Source of the DNA: Deltaproteobacteria bacterium
GTDB lineage: Bacteria; Desulfobacterota; Desulfobacteria; Desulfobacterales; Desulfatibacillaceae
Length of the DNA: 64,000 nucleotides
Direction of reading: 5' to 3'
Assembly (NCBI GenBank): GCA_016235345.1
Contig: JACRLG010000007.1
Location: forward strand, 1-64,000
Position numbers and translations under genes: made by a program. This document shows positions 38,901 to 46,117 of this stretch, piece after piece; the stretch's first letter is position 1, and each line of letters starts with the position of its first letter. Under the pieces are notes generated by a model. It was not told where the DNA came from. It was given only the letters and a program-made list of their open reading frames with translations, and ran no database searches.

Positions 38901-41900
38901 CGCCAGGGTGTTTATCACCACCGGCACCGCCGAAGAATCCCGCTTGTCCTGGCCGGAAAGTTTTTCCCACGACTGCATCACCCGGCGCAAACCCGCGATG
39001 AACATGCCAAGCCTGTCAGAACGGGGAATGACTTTAACTTCCGGCTTGCCGCCCTCGATCTGCGGCAGGTCAAGGTCCGCGTTGGCCGTGAGCATTATGT
39101 CGGTTCCGGCCTTGAACATGGCCATCAATTCCGGCATGTTGGTGTAGTCGTTGAACCGATCCACCCGCTTGATCTGGCCTGTGGCCGTTTCCTCAAGGTC
39201 GCTTGTGGTGTCGCAGAACGCGGCGGCAAAGGCGTCAAAGCTCCGGGCGTGATACTGCGCCAGAACGTCCGGGCGCACGTAGCGCATCATGGTCCAAAGC
39301 TCGGCTATGGTGTTCGAGATTGGCGTTCCGGTCGCCAGCACCACGTTCTTGCCGCCGGTTTTGCCCTGCACCCACCGGGATTTCAGAAGCAACGTGTCGC
39401 CCCGCTGTGAGCTTGACTTATCAATGCCCTTGATTCGGGGCATCCGGGTGAAAAACTCGCCGCGTTTGAAGGCGTGAGCCTCGTCAATCAAAAGCGCGTC
39501 AATGCCCAAATCCTCAAAATTGAGGATTCCCGGCGCAACCTCGCGGGCCATGAGCTTTGCCAGCTTTTTCTTGTAGCCGTTAAGTATCCCTTCAAGCTCC
39601 TTTACGGACGGGGCCTTTTTCCCGGCGCGTTCGCGCTCCGCAATTACGGCGTTTTCGGCCTCGTCAATCCGGGCCTCCATCATCGCCTTGTACCGCTCCT
39701 TGGAGTCCGGTATGGCCTTGAACCAGTCATGGGGAACCACTATGGCGTCCCAATCGCCCGTTGCGATCTGGGACAAAACCCTTTGCCTGCCCTTGCCGCG
39801 CTGGGTGTCGTCGGGGATAAGGAGCTTCGCCTGGGGGTAAAGCTGCGCAAAGGCGCTTGCGTACTGGCCCACGGTGGAGCCCTGCACCACTATAAGGGGC
39901 TTTCGGGCGGTGCCAAGCCGCCGCATTTCCATGGCAAGGGTCACAAATATATTGGTCTTGCCGGTGCCGACCCCGTAGGCCAGGAGCACCGATTCCTTCA
40001 AGGCCCGGCTGACGGCGCGCTTTTGAAGGTCGCGCAACTTCACATCATGGCTGGCCCCCGGATAGTGCTCGATTGCCGGAGCCGCAACCTTCTTGGTTAC
40101 GAAGCGGTTGATCTTGTCGTTATATTGGGCGGCCACGTTCGGCCCCCATTTTTCATGACCGGCGATCCAGGCGTTGAAGGCTTTCACAAGCTCCTTCTGC
40201 TTGGCAACCGCCCCTTCGGTGGCCTTCTTGTTCAGCATCTGCCGCACGCGCTCTTTGCCCGAATCGTCCGTATATGGAACAGGGTCATGGCAGACCGGAC
40301 GCTGCTGATTAAGCGACATCCGCAAAAAATCATCCGCCGAAAGCGAGCCGCCGCTCCACGTAAATTCCCAGGAATCGCTTTTTACCTGATCCCCGCCAAA
40401 GCCCTTGGTAAGAACGTGGGTCACGCGCTCATCATTCACGCTCCCCAGGCGACTCACAGAAACGTCATCGAGGCCCAAAACCTCGGAGCCGAAGTCCGTG
40501 TAAACATCCGTGTCAATCCATGTCGCGCCCGGCCTCACCGCTATCTGGCCTATGGTAAGGTCAACGGGCAGAACCCTTTCAAGCGCCCGCGCGTTCTTCT
40601 CGTACCTGGTTACGTCCCTGGCGAGCTCGCGGACCTGCTCGAACTTGGTCTTTACGTCGCCTGAAAGATACTCCGACGCCGACACCCATCCGTTGGTGGC
40701 CGGATCGTGAAAGACATCCGGGCTTTCCCAGAAAAGGCTTTCAACCTCGTCCCTGGTTTTCCCCATCACCTCGGCAACGTAAGCGGTGTCAAGCTCGCCG
40801 GTCATGGCGTAAGAAACCGTCACGGCGTCCCCCACGCTTTCCACGTTCTGGGGCGTCCTGGTGGGGAACATGGTGCGGCGCGCAAGGCATTCGGAAGGCG
40901 CGTACTCCACAACGTCCTTGAATATTTTGTCCCCGTTGGCAGCGCGCGCCTCCTCCTTGTGAACCCGCGCCGTTTCAAGGGCCGCAACTGAAACATATTC
41001 GGTGTCAATCTTACGAAGAAATGATCCCCCCTCGTGAAGGCGCTTGTGGTCCCGCACAAAGGCGTCGTAGTGGGTTTTGAGCGCCTTCCGGGCGCTTTCA
41101 ACGGCGGCGTCCGGTGCGTCCGGGTCCAGTTGCAGGCGTATGTAGTCCTTGAAGGCCCGCTTTATGGCCATGTACTTTCGGGCCTTGTCGCGGGCCTGCT
41201 TTGCGCCGTCCTCTTTGTCGGAGAAAATTTCGGCTTCCCGCAAGGTCCCCTTTTTCTCGTCACCCCGCGTTATGGTCGGCTCCGCGTATTCGCCCTTCAC
41301 AACGGTGTAAAACCTGCCGTCAACCTCGACAAGGCTTCCTTCCTGGTCGCCGGGCGAGGCCGGGCGGTGGTTCACGATCCCGCCCTTAACGGGTGCTGCG
41401 GCTTGCTCCATTATGCCGGGCGCGAAATTCCCCACGGCCCGCGCAAGCTGCTCCGCAAAAGGAGCGTCCTCCTTGGGGAAGACCGTGTATTCCTTTTCGT
41501 CCGCCTGCCTCGCGTGCATCTTGCCGCGCATGGAATGGGTCCCCAGAACCATCTCCGGGTGTTCGGCGAAATACTTGTTAATGGTGGCGGTGTTGCCCTC
41601 ATCTATGATGTCGATTTCAATGGTTTCGAGGAACGACGGGTTGTCCACGGCGGCCAATTGGTCCCCGCGTTTTTGGAACACCAATATGTCCGTCACAACC
41701 TCGGTTCCGGCATTTGCCGCAAAGGCCGTGTTGGGAAGCCGCACACCGCCCACGAACGCGGCCCGCTGGTGCAAAAACTCCCGCACGCTCATGTTGCTTT
41801 TGGCGTTCGCGGTCCAGGCGCTTGTAATGGCGATAACAAGCCCGCCCGGCCTCACCGCGTCCAGGGATTTGCCGAAGAAATAGTTGTGCAGGCTCCATCC

Positions 41901-42065
41901 GCCGTAAGCGGGCCGGGAGGCGTCGTAAACGCTGCTTTTTTGCGCAAAGGGAACATTTGTGATTACAAGATCGAAGCCGTTCATGCGCCGGGCTTCTTCA
42001 AAGGGCGCGACCTGAACGTCGGATGCTGGATAGAGGGCCGAAAGCACGGCCCCGGTGAGGCCCAT
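33000..42065 (-). CDS. Giant polyvalent protein, C-terminal part (methylase-helicase-protease-other)
   Basis: 3021 residues remain open from the first ATG; the frame actually opens after a stop at 42093-42095. Order: rest of an N6-methylase (VITNVPFAQ, but SAM motif I missing) in residues 1-190; SF2/SNF2 helicase with GVGTGKTNIF near 697, ALLIDEAHAFKRG and FEQRNGRLVRHG; zincin-like HEATHGLEDLG near 1750; a BECR-type/LPD nuclease-like segment (HTTSHAWMPLQQLKSIAAIP...GKFYDHSVFQ-like) near 1950; and a long helical C-terminus (LPD38-like). Such phage proteins are packed in the virion and injected to counter restriction. The loss of motif I shows the gene was cut by the adjacent insertion. Confidence 0.85.
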   Translation of the reverse strand: MGLTGAVLSALYPASDVQVAPFEEARRMNGFDLVITNVPFAQKSSVYDASRPAYGGWSLHNYFFGKSLDAVRPGGLVIAITSAWTANAKSNMSVREFLHQRAAFVGGVRLPNTAFAANAGTEVVTDILVFQKRGDQLAAVDNPSFLETIEIDIIDEGNTATINKYFAEHPEMVLGTHSMRGKMHARQADEKEYTVFPKEDAPFAEQLARAVGNFAPGIMEQAAAPVKGGIVNHRPASPGDQEGSLVEVDGRFYTVVKGEYAEPTITRGDEKKGTLREAEIFSDKEDGAKQARDKARKYMAIKRAFKDYIRLQLDPDAPDAAVESARKALKTHYDAFVRDHKRLHEGGSFLRKIDTEYVSVAALETARVHKEEARAANGDKIFKDVVEYAPSECLARRTMFPTRTPQNVESVGDAVTVSYAMTGELDTAYVAEVMGKTRDEVESLFWESPDVFHDPATNGWVSASEYLSGDVKTKFEQVRELARDVTRYEKNARALERVLPVDLTIGQIAVRPGATWIDTDVYTDFGSEVLGLDDVSVSRLGSVNDERVTHVLTKGFGGDQVKSDSWEFTWSGGSLSADDFLRMSLNQQRPVCHDPVPYTDDSGKERVRQMLNKKATEGAVAKQKELVKAFNAWIAGHEKWGPNVAAQYNDKINRFVTKKVAAPAIEHYPGASHDVKLRDLQKRAVSRALKESVLLAYGVGTGKTNIFVTLAMEMRRLGTARKPLIVVQGSTVGQYASAFAQLYPQAKLLIPDDTQRGKGRQRVLSQIATGDWDAIVVPHDWFKAIPDSKERYKAMMEARIDEAENAVIAERERAGKKAPSVKELEGILNGYKKKLAKLMAREVAPGILNFEDLGIDALLIDEAHAFKRGEFFTRMPRIKGIDKSSSQRGDTLLLKSRWVQGKTGGKNVVLATGTPISNTIAELWTMMRYVRPDVLAQYHARSFDAFAAAFCDTTSDLEETATGQIKRVDRFNDYTNMPELMAMFKAGTDIMLTANADLDLPQIEGGKPEVKVIPRSDRLGMFIAGLRRVMQSWEKLSGQDKRDSSAVPVVINTLARKAAIDLRLVDPVGFADVKEGKLFHVADEIFDTWKKTEKDRLSQAVFLDVYQSGEGTPGYFNAYDEIRNLLVQKGVPRHEILLRSEAKTDKAANEMFDKIRSGEARVIIGHSESLGVGVNIQDRLVRVHHVDVNYTPMLFEQRNGRLVRHGNMNKIVRITNYVVDRSLDSVFYKILEKKQRFIDKILGSEEWSRTMTEPVSSEQLSFSEMSAAAAGNPLLWEQHDLAHKVNDLKVKKSLWEMGVSKAARMLAQTRREIEEAAPKIERAVTAENAYAEVFGQDEKGDIKAKTITFDGRELGRKEFLDLAAKFHAENRKKALEHFKNYTKRDFDDFKFQEAVLEKKILDSQKEETRSQYSDQLKALREKHSFAGETAAFRIGSLFEIKVDALFLPTFTDKDGNEQKTIAGVNNLGKATVVFSGIPGVEKAYTRDGMQYATAKGALEFVEGREAAPVFGKDRRLQKRLENLQREKADYAKNAEIPFEEKGLLEAAEKRLGEVNAALEEAGKNAPPDVEPDRKMMDAVMFGMRNALRSVTLDVPVAGDGQESGEVAYYDEGDDELLAGLGEKPEGADDAEAAVAVGIASPLPVAEFSTEDLTGAFDCDEFAPWSDVNIQEVQGFFPEHAGWSVDRSPDGAVFVKNLDGVGFLVEAVDEIGADSVTFKASRGRKLETGEVVKGRYANGRITISRKAGDRWTFAHEATHGLEDLGFFTDDEIEALSDAVKGLHKAGKLPFKSAFDEAKGKDEKLLGGKEDRARYVEWALAKRDFDRKTLVGQVLQRLADWADALVNLVTKTGLRVVRDLERGRIQARRPSVVEAAISAAYDTDKLYELSQEEAAKKPDMEVVLISGEEISHSGELRADDARKYAKHNFPESVVNKDTSWEITGLWSGVKHTTSHAWMPLQQLKSIAAIPRLLETAVLARTTTHRHSDRNIKAIHTLLGAVDIAGEGYAVKLVIRETQVGRKFYDHSVFQKQRLDGVAWRGDQQLPGNQPASSLKIKITDILDFVKPATGGGWAEFSTGKVTGPSLTRDLEQNRSYANRLFEQKDVGVQQARTDVLRLQKRLQQLAGSRKFLGKKVIGFDEWKRSADSDLLDLALMVWRDVKGETGRIKKHRAWAKKQMMSPLASRKQKLKIKDHLAILDRVENLTDAEKALADEIGARFDNAFNVAKANKVIQSFADDYVRRIWSFPEKRKAEFSGAGSGYGFRVSTTAAKKRSLDSILDGWEAGYELGVKGLTNSWGTYAEELETILAHKDFLKNGYETRDANGRRFFDTDSNRPGYAKLEAPGFSVWEWTGQSASAGAGPDDASALMVDTYGTRSFFVAPVRHVPEKWALFKFAGNERAYRIFDTEEDAKEFAAQKGWDRAFIQHRPAHDVADMWEKRHLYAPVELADMINKMTAIDALFRQTPGASWLARFNASLKSWILLSSFFHHMAGTRSWALAVNHGWTAGRKIKDPMTGRVYKSAGVNPVSAYKAGFQKIMDNHPLITLGVKNGLTLGEVADWNESALSSMPGIVESLAESAGFERAVKVIRGIRRGRENFETSLFGRFFAGLKAEAFIHEYAHLLQERHDAHLKGKGPRPDADKVAEIAARLINEDFGGLHLGRMGRNPTLQKAARLLLLAPDWTESNFRMVTGLVPGVNEKISRAIGDIAPPPGMPARYRQFFTKVIVRSVATTMLLQMLINGWEDTWEFWKEQTDNWINFKRFRWAGVDVTKIYGWLGQDLDDGERKVFSVAGHFLDPLKIIDLDRLIINKGAPVVKIAGSFATGRDYAGRPFTGAGQFLATGKTVGKSYHQPVEGFWNRLPATVANVALSMQPIQAQALLQKLRGEEDGLTALLQAGGIHIQRAFAAPETLAVRTENKAVLNEMKRLTDSGAFTMGPPGRNYAKGGIPMTMTNAQYRAYVEESARIAEPRLKRYVETPGWAGLTDEKKARAFKKVIERARKKAKAKVLRDAKAAKVAEAA

Positions 42066-42092
42066 GCCTTCTGGCCAGGGTCCACATGGCCC

Positions 42093-45000
42093 CTATGACT
42101 TCATATAGGTGTTGAATATCAACTCCACGTACTCTTTTCTTGCGGGAAACACATACCGATGATATTAAAATACTTCCGGTTTCCATAAAATCGCCTTGGA
42201 TTCGATTGTTCCGTTTTGGCCTACGAATCAGCATGGGGGTACGCGATGTCAGATTGGATTTTTGCACGTCTTGAAAAAATGCTTCTTTGGCAACGCTTTG
42301 AAAAAACTGCGACACCGGAACAATTGGTAAATGTTAAAGAACTTATCCTTTCCGCAGCACCTATGCTGGATTTAGTCAGGGACACCTTTCCCACCTACAC
42401 CCTCCATAATCATGTACACGCGGAAAACGTGGTTTCCATAATGGGTGATCTTCTGGGTGAAGCCCTGGAACGAATCACTGCACTTGAAGCCGCCATGCTG
42501 GTCCTTTCTGCGTATTTTCACGATATCGGCATGGTGTTCAAAGAAACGGAAGTAAACAATCTTCGCAATGAAGCAGGCTTTAATGAATTTCTTGAAAAGC
42601 ACCCCGACCAATACGTCAAAGCAGCAAAGGCCGCAGACATTCCCCTTGATGTGGCCGAAAATTATTGCAGGTGGATACATGCCGATAGGGTGAAAGTATA
42701 TCTTGATGAAATTGAAAAAACTAGCCCCAATCTTCTAAAGTGGGGCTCGCCCTCATTTAAGAATCCCTTGGAAAGTCTCTGCCGCAGTCACAATCTTGCG
42801 GTATCGTGTCTAAAAGACAGAACCATGTATCCCATAGATTTTCTATACCAGGCCGATCTTTATTTTTGTTCGATTCTATTGCGTCTTGCTGACATTTTGG
42901 ACTTCGACAATTCCCGGTCTCCTGAATCTGTTTATCGGTTTTTAAATCTTGAAACGCGGAACGAACCGCGCAAAGCTATGAGTGATATAGAGTGGCGCAA
43001 GCATTTGTTCTGTGATGGTTTCAAATTTCCACCAACACCACGTCAGCCCAATTATGAATTAGGCTTTGTTGCAGGGCCAGACAGCCCGGCAGTGGAACAT
43101 GACGCCCGGCAATTTTTAGACACCATAGAAAAGGAATTGCGCCTTTGCCGTGAAGCACTCAGTTTTTGCTCTGACAAATGGCGAAGCTTTATCCTCCCTG
43201 GCAGCATCAACCGCTATAATATTGTAAGCAATGGCTATAAATATGGGGAGCATAGGTTCACCCTTGACCAGGATCAGGTGCTGGACCTTTTCATGGGCGA
43301 GAATCTTTACGAAGACCCCTATGTTTTCGTGCGGGAACTCCTGCAAAATGCAATAGATACATCACGGCACAGGGAACATTTCGAAAGATGCCAGGGTAAC
43401 AAGAATTTTTCCGCCGACCCTATTACTGTGACTGACTGGCAGGATAATGAAGGCCGCCAATGGGTGCGATTTGACGATTACGGAATGGGCATGGATGAGA
43501 ACATTATCATACGATACCTATTAAAAGTTGGTGTTTCCTATTACCGATCATCAGATTTCGAGGCAGAAAAAATTCGCTATAGCGGAACCAATGATTCCGG
43601 GTTCACTCCCATAAGCCGGTTTGGAATAGGCCTGTTATCATGTTTTATGGTGGCTGATCGGCTTGAAATAAGTACTCGCCGCGTAAAAACGGATGGGGGC
43701 TCGCCTGCACCAGTGCGCCTGTCGCTTCCTGGTTTGCATGGTTTTTATACTCTCCAGACCGGAAATCACACACCAGCGCCAATGCCATCAAAACAATATA
43801 ACGAATTTGGCTATCGAGCCAAATTCGGCACTTCAATAGCCTTAAGGATTGATCCGCTTAAAGGAAACATAAATATGAATCTATTAAAACTATTAAATAC
43901 ATACCTACTGTTGAGCCCAATACCAGTGAACTATAATGAAAAACCAGTGAACGATATTCCGCTTTCTTTTATTGAAAAATCGCTAATAGAAAAAATTTTT
44001 ATCTATACTTTCTCCGAAAATCAGGTGCAGGAAGTCGAAAATGTTCTTGATTTAAAAATCGAAAATGAAATTAAAATTTATATATTCCCATTGGATATAA
44101 CCAAGCACTCACCAAGACAAGAGTTGAAAGGGCAAGGAATTGTTGGCTACGTTGAGTGCATTGACATAGAACATATGTTGGCAGAAAGAGTTGACGACTA
44201 TGATGTAAACGGCTATAGTTATGATGTAGAATTAGATATTGGTGAAAATGGTATTGTTTATTTCAAAGCATCATTTATTACAAATGAATTTCTTGAAAAA
44301 CATTCAACTTTATATGATAAAGAGTATTCAATAAATATTTTAGATTTGAATAATTCAGGTATAAATTTAATCAATTCTCATCTTGCTACTATTAATTCTA
44401 AATACTTAAATCGGAATATGGCTTTTCAGATGCTTTCATATAATGGTATTTTCATTTTTGATAATTCAAAATATGATTTGCGACATGGCTCATATAATTC
44501 TATAAATTTTAATTGTGATAAATTTTTCAGTAAGGCTTATTTTATATCGTCAATTATATATTTATCTGATTCATTTTTACCAGATATATCTATTTCTCGT
44601 GATTATATTAAAAGTTTATCGTGGCCTATGATGATTTCAATGGATTTATCACTTGCTAAAATTGCTAAAGAATATATTAATGAATTATGTCAATTTTTAA
44701 CTATACATAATTATAATTACAATTTTTTTAAAAATAAAAATATGAATACAGTAAAAATATTACAAGAACAATGCAAGACTTTGCTATCAGAATTTTCTGA
44801 TGTGCCTTATATTAAAACTTCGAATAGCGTTTTAAGTATAAACGAAATAAATATTGAGTTATTAGCTAATAATCCTATATCAATCGAATCAATTTATAAT
44901 ATATTTTCACCCCATGAAATTATTCAAGCTATTTTAATATATAATAATTTTTTAGTTGAATTTTATATTGAAAATAATTCAGGTAAGTTGTTATTAAAAT

Positions 45001-45425
45001 TCAAAAATCAACCTATTGAAGATGCAAATCTTTCATTTTTTCCTCCATTATTTTTTGTGCCATATATAAATTCGATTAAACTCAGATTTAATAATTTTCC
45101 AATAAATTCTAATCATCCATTTTCAGTATGGCTTTTAAAAAGCGCTTCTATACTTAACACAAAGTGTCAATCTCTTCTAAGTATTCTTATGGATGCACTT
45201 CAATTTAGTCCATCGCAAATTGAAATTGGAATATCCACTATTAATCGAATATTAGCGACTATCAGAAACCTTAAAATGCCTGAAATAATAATGCCAACAA
45301 ATTTCAATATTACTGCGGATGATTTTGAGTTTGATATTCCTGATGATTAGAGTTCATTGTTTTAAATTTTATCGTATCATTAGCATACAACGGAATTATA
45401 GTACTTAAGTACACTCTGTGGTAAA
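42093..45425. mobile_element. AT-rich insertion splitting the polyvalent gene
   Basis: Sequence between the two polyvalent parts drops sharply in GC and holds one gene on the opposite strand. On the left, the polyvalent frame meets a stop at 42093; on the right, the other part leaves its normal sequence near 45420 (after EYDSFMEEAHNQDEIYH). The methylase motif I and several hundred residues expected in between are missing, so material was replaced, not only inserted. No terminal repeats or transposase seen. Confidence 0.65.
42246..45350 (+). CDS. HD-domain protein fused to HSP90/GHKL-type ATPase
   Basis: 1034 residues from ATG 42246 (GGGGGT 5 nt upstream; ATG 42216 lacks a site). HD phosphohydrolase-like start: TLHNHVHAENV near residue 52 and AYFHDIGMVF near 90. 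GHKL ATPase in the middle: ELLQNAIDTSRH (N-box) near 363, FDDYGMGMDENII (G1) near 408 and SRFGIGLLSCFMVADRLEIS (G2) near 455. The last ~450 residues are AT-rich and helical with no known domain. Standalone GHKL proteins with HD domains occur in defence islands; substrate unknown. Opposite strand and composition mark it as foreign. Confidence 0.8.
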   Translation: MSDWIFARLEKMLLWQRFEKTATPEQLVNVKELILSAAPMLDLVRDTFPTYTLHNHVHAENVVSIMGDLLGEALERITALEAAMLVLSAYFHDIGMVFKETEVNNLRNEAGFNEFLEKHPDQYVKAAKAADIPLDVAENYCRWIHADRVKVYLDEIEKTSPNLLKWGSPSFKNPLESLCRSHNLAVSCLKDRTMYPIDFLYQADLYFCSILLRLADILDFDNSRSPESVYRFLNLETRNEPRKAMSDIEWRKHLFCDGFKFPPTPRQPNYELGFVAGPDSPAVEHDARQFLDTIEKELRLCREALSFCSDKWRSFILPGSINRYNIVSNGYKYGEHRFTLDQDQVLDLFMGENLYEDPYVFVRELLQNAIDTSRHREHFERCQGNKNFSADPITVTDWQDNEGRQWVRFDDYGMGMDENIIIRYLLKVGVSYYRSSDFEAEKIRYSGTNDSGFTPISRFGIGLLSCFMVADRLEISTRRVKTDGGSPAPVRLSLPGLHGFYTLQTGNHTPAPMPSKQYNEFGYRAKFGTSIALRIDPLKGNINMNLLKLLNTYLLLSPIPVNYNEKPVNDIPLSFIEKSLIEKIFIYTFSENQVQEVENVLDLKIENEIKIYIFPLDITKHSPRQELKGQGIVGYVECIDIEHMLAERVDDYDVNGYSYDVELDIGENGIVYFKASFITNEFLEKHSTLYDKEYSINILDLNNSGINLINSHLATINSKYLNRNMAFQMLSYNGIFIFDNSKYDLRHGSYNSINFNCDKFFSKAYFISSIIYLSDSFLPDISISRDYIKSLSWPMMISMDLSLAKIAKEYINELCQFLTIHNYNYNFFKNKNMNTVKILQEQCKTLLSEFSDVPYIKTSNSVLSINEINIELLANNPISIESIYNIFSPHEIIQAILIYNNFLVEFYIENNSGKLLLKFKNQPIEDANLSFFPPLFFVPYINSIKLRFNNFPINSNHPFSVWLLKSASILNTKCQSLLSILMDALQFSPSQIEIGISTINRILATIRNLKMPEIIMPTNFNITADDFEFDIPDD

Positions 45426-46113
45426 TTTCGTCCTGGTTGTGTGCCTCCTCCATGAAGCTGTCGTACTCGGAAAACCCGTAGACCGTGCCGCCCGAAAGGG
45501 CGAACGCACCCACGGCCCCCACCGGGCCGCCGATGACCGCGCCCGCAATCGTTGCAGGCCCCTGGGTGGTGAGGCTCTGGCTGGCGCTGGAAACGCCTTC
45601 GGTCACCCACCGGCGAAGGCCGGTTCGTGACTGTTTTGATGTCTGCACAGCCGGGGTGTCATACGAAAAATCCGAAACCCGCTGCACGGCACGGTCCAGC
45701 AGCCCTCCTTCCTCCTGCTCGTCGCTTCCTCCCGTCACCGCCTGCAAGGCCCGAAGGCCCGTCTCCACTCCCTTCACCGGCCCTGAAATCACGGCGGCTC
45801 CAACGTCTTTGGCAAAGCCGATCTTGCCCGGCCTGTCCGGGGCCGTGTCCTCCATGTTGGCGTCTATAAAGGAGTTGCGCCGCCGCCTCATGGTATCCTG
45901 GTCGTATGCCGGGGGGCTGCCCTTGGGGTTTTCCCACTGGTCGAAAAATAGGCCAAGGGATTCGCGTTTTTTCGACGGCTTCTGGGCCTTGTATTCGGGC
46001 GAGGCGGTGAACTCGGACAAAGCGCCGGTTTGCCGGTCGTAGTCGGCCTGACTTCCGGGAATCAATTCCTCAAGATAGTCGTCCAGGCTGCTGTTGTAAA
46101 AACCGCGCGGCAT
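45310..46113 (-). CDS. Polyvalent protein, N-terminal part, truncated by insertion
   Basis: 267 residues starting MPRGFYNSSLDDYLEELIPG, a start seen in large injected phage proteins, then a charged linker and a hydrophobic run (TIAGAVIGGPVGAVGAFALS) leading to GFSEYDSFMEEAHNQDEIYH. After that the sequence changes to AT-rich codons and stops inside the insertion at 45310, 40 nt overlapping the end of the HD/GHKL gene. It is best read as the 5' exon-like fragment of the 33000-42065 gene. If translated it would be a short, probably useless protein. Confidence 0.7.
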   Translation of the reverse strand: MPRGFYNSSLDDYLEELIPGSQADYDRQTGALSEFTASPEYKAQKPSKKRESLGLFFDQWENPKGSPPAYDQDTMRRRRNSFIDANMEDTAPDRPGKIGFAKDVGAAVISGPVKGVETGLRALQAVTGGSDEQEEGGLLDRAVQRVSDFSYDTPAVQTSKQSRTGLRRWVTEGVSSASQSLTTQGPATIAGAVIGGPVGAVGAFALSGGTVYGFSEYDSFMEEAHNQDEIYHRVYLSTIIPLYANDTIKFKTMNSNHQEYQTQNHPQ

Positions 46114-46117
46114 ATCG

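Noticed and set aside
33000-42098. Long plus-strand open frames (for example 38451-39410, 39474-40664, 41034-42098)
   Set aside because: They lie antisense to the polyvalent gene; high-GC third-position bias gives long shadow frames, and none has a ribosome site or a recognisable domain.
42093-45425. IS element or transposon
   Set aside because: No transposase and no clear terminal inverted repeats or target duplication seen at the edges of the AT-rich segment.
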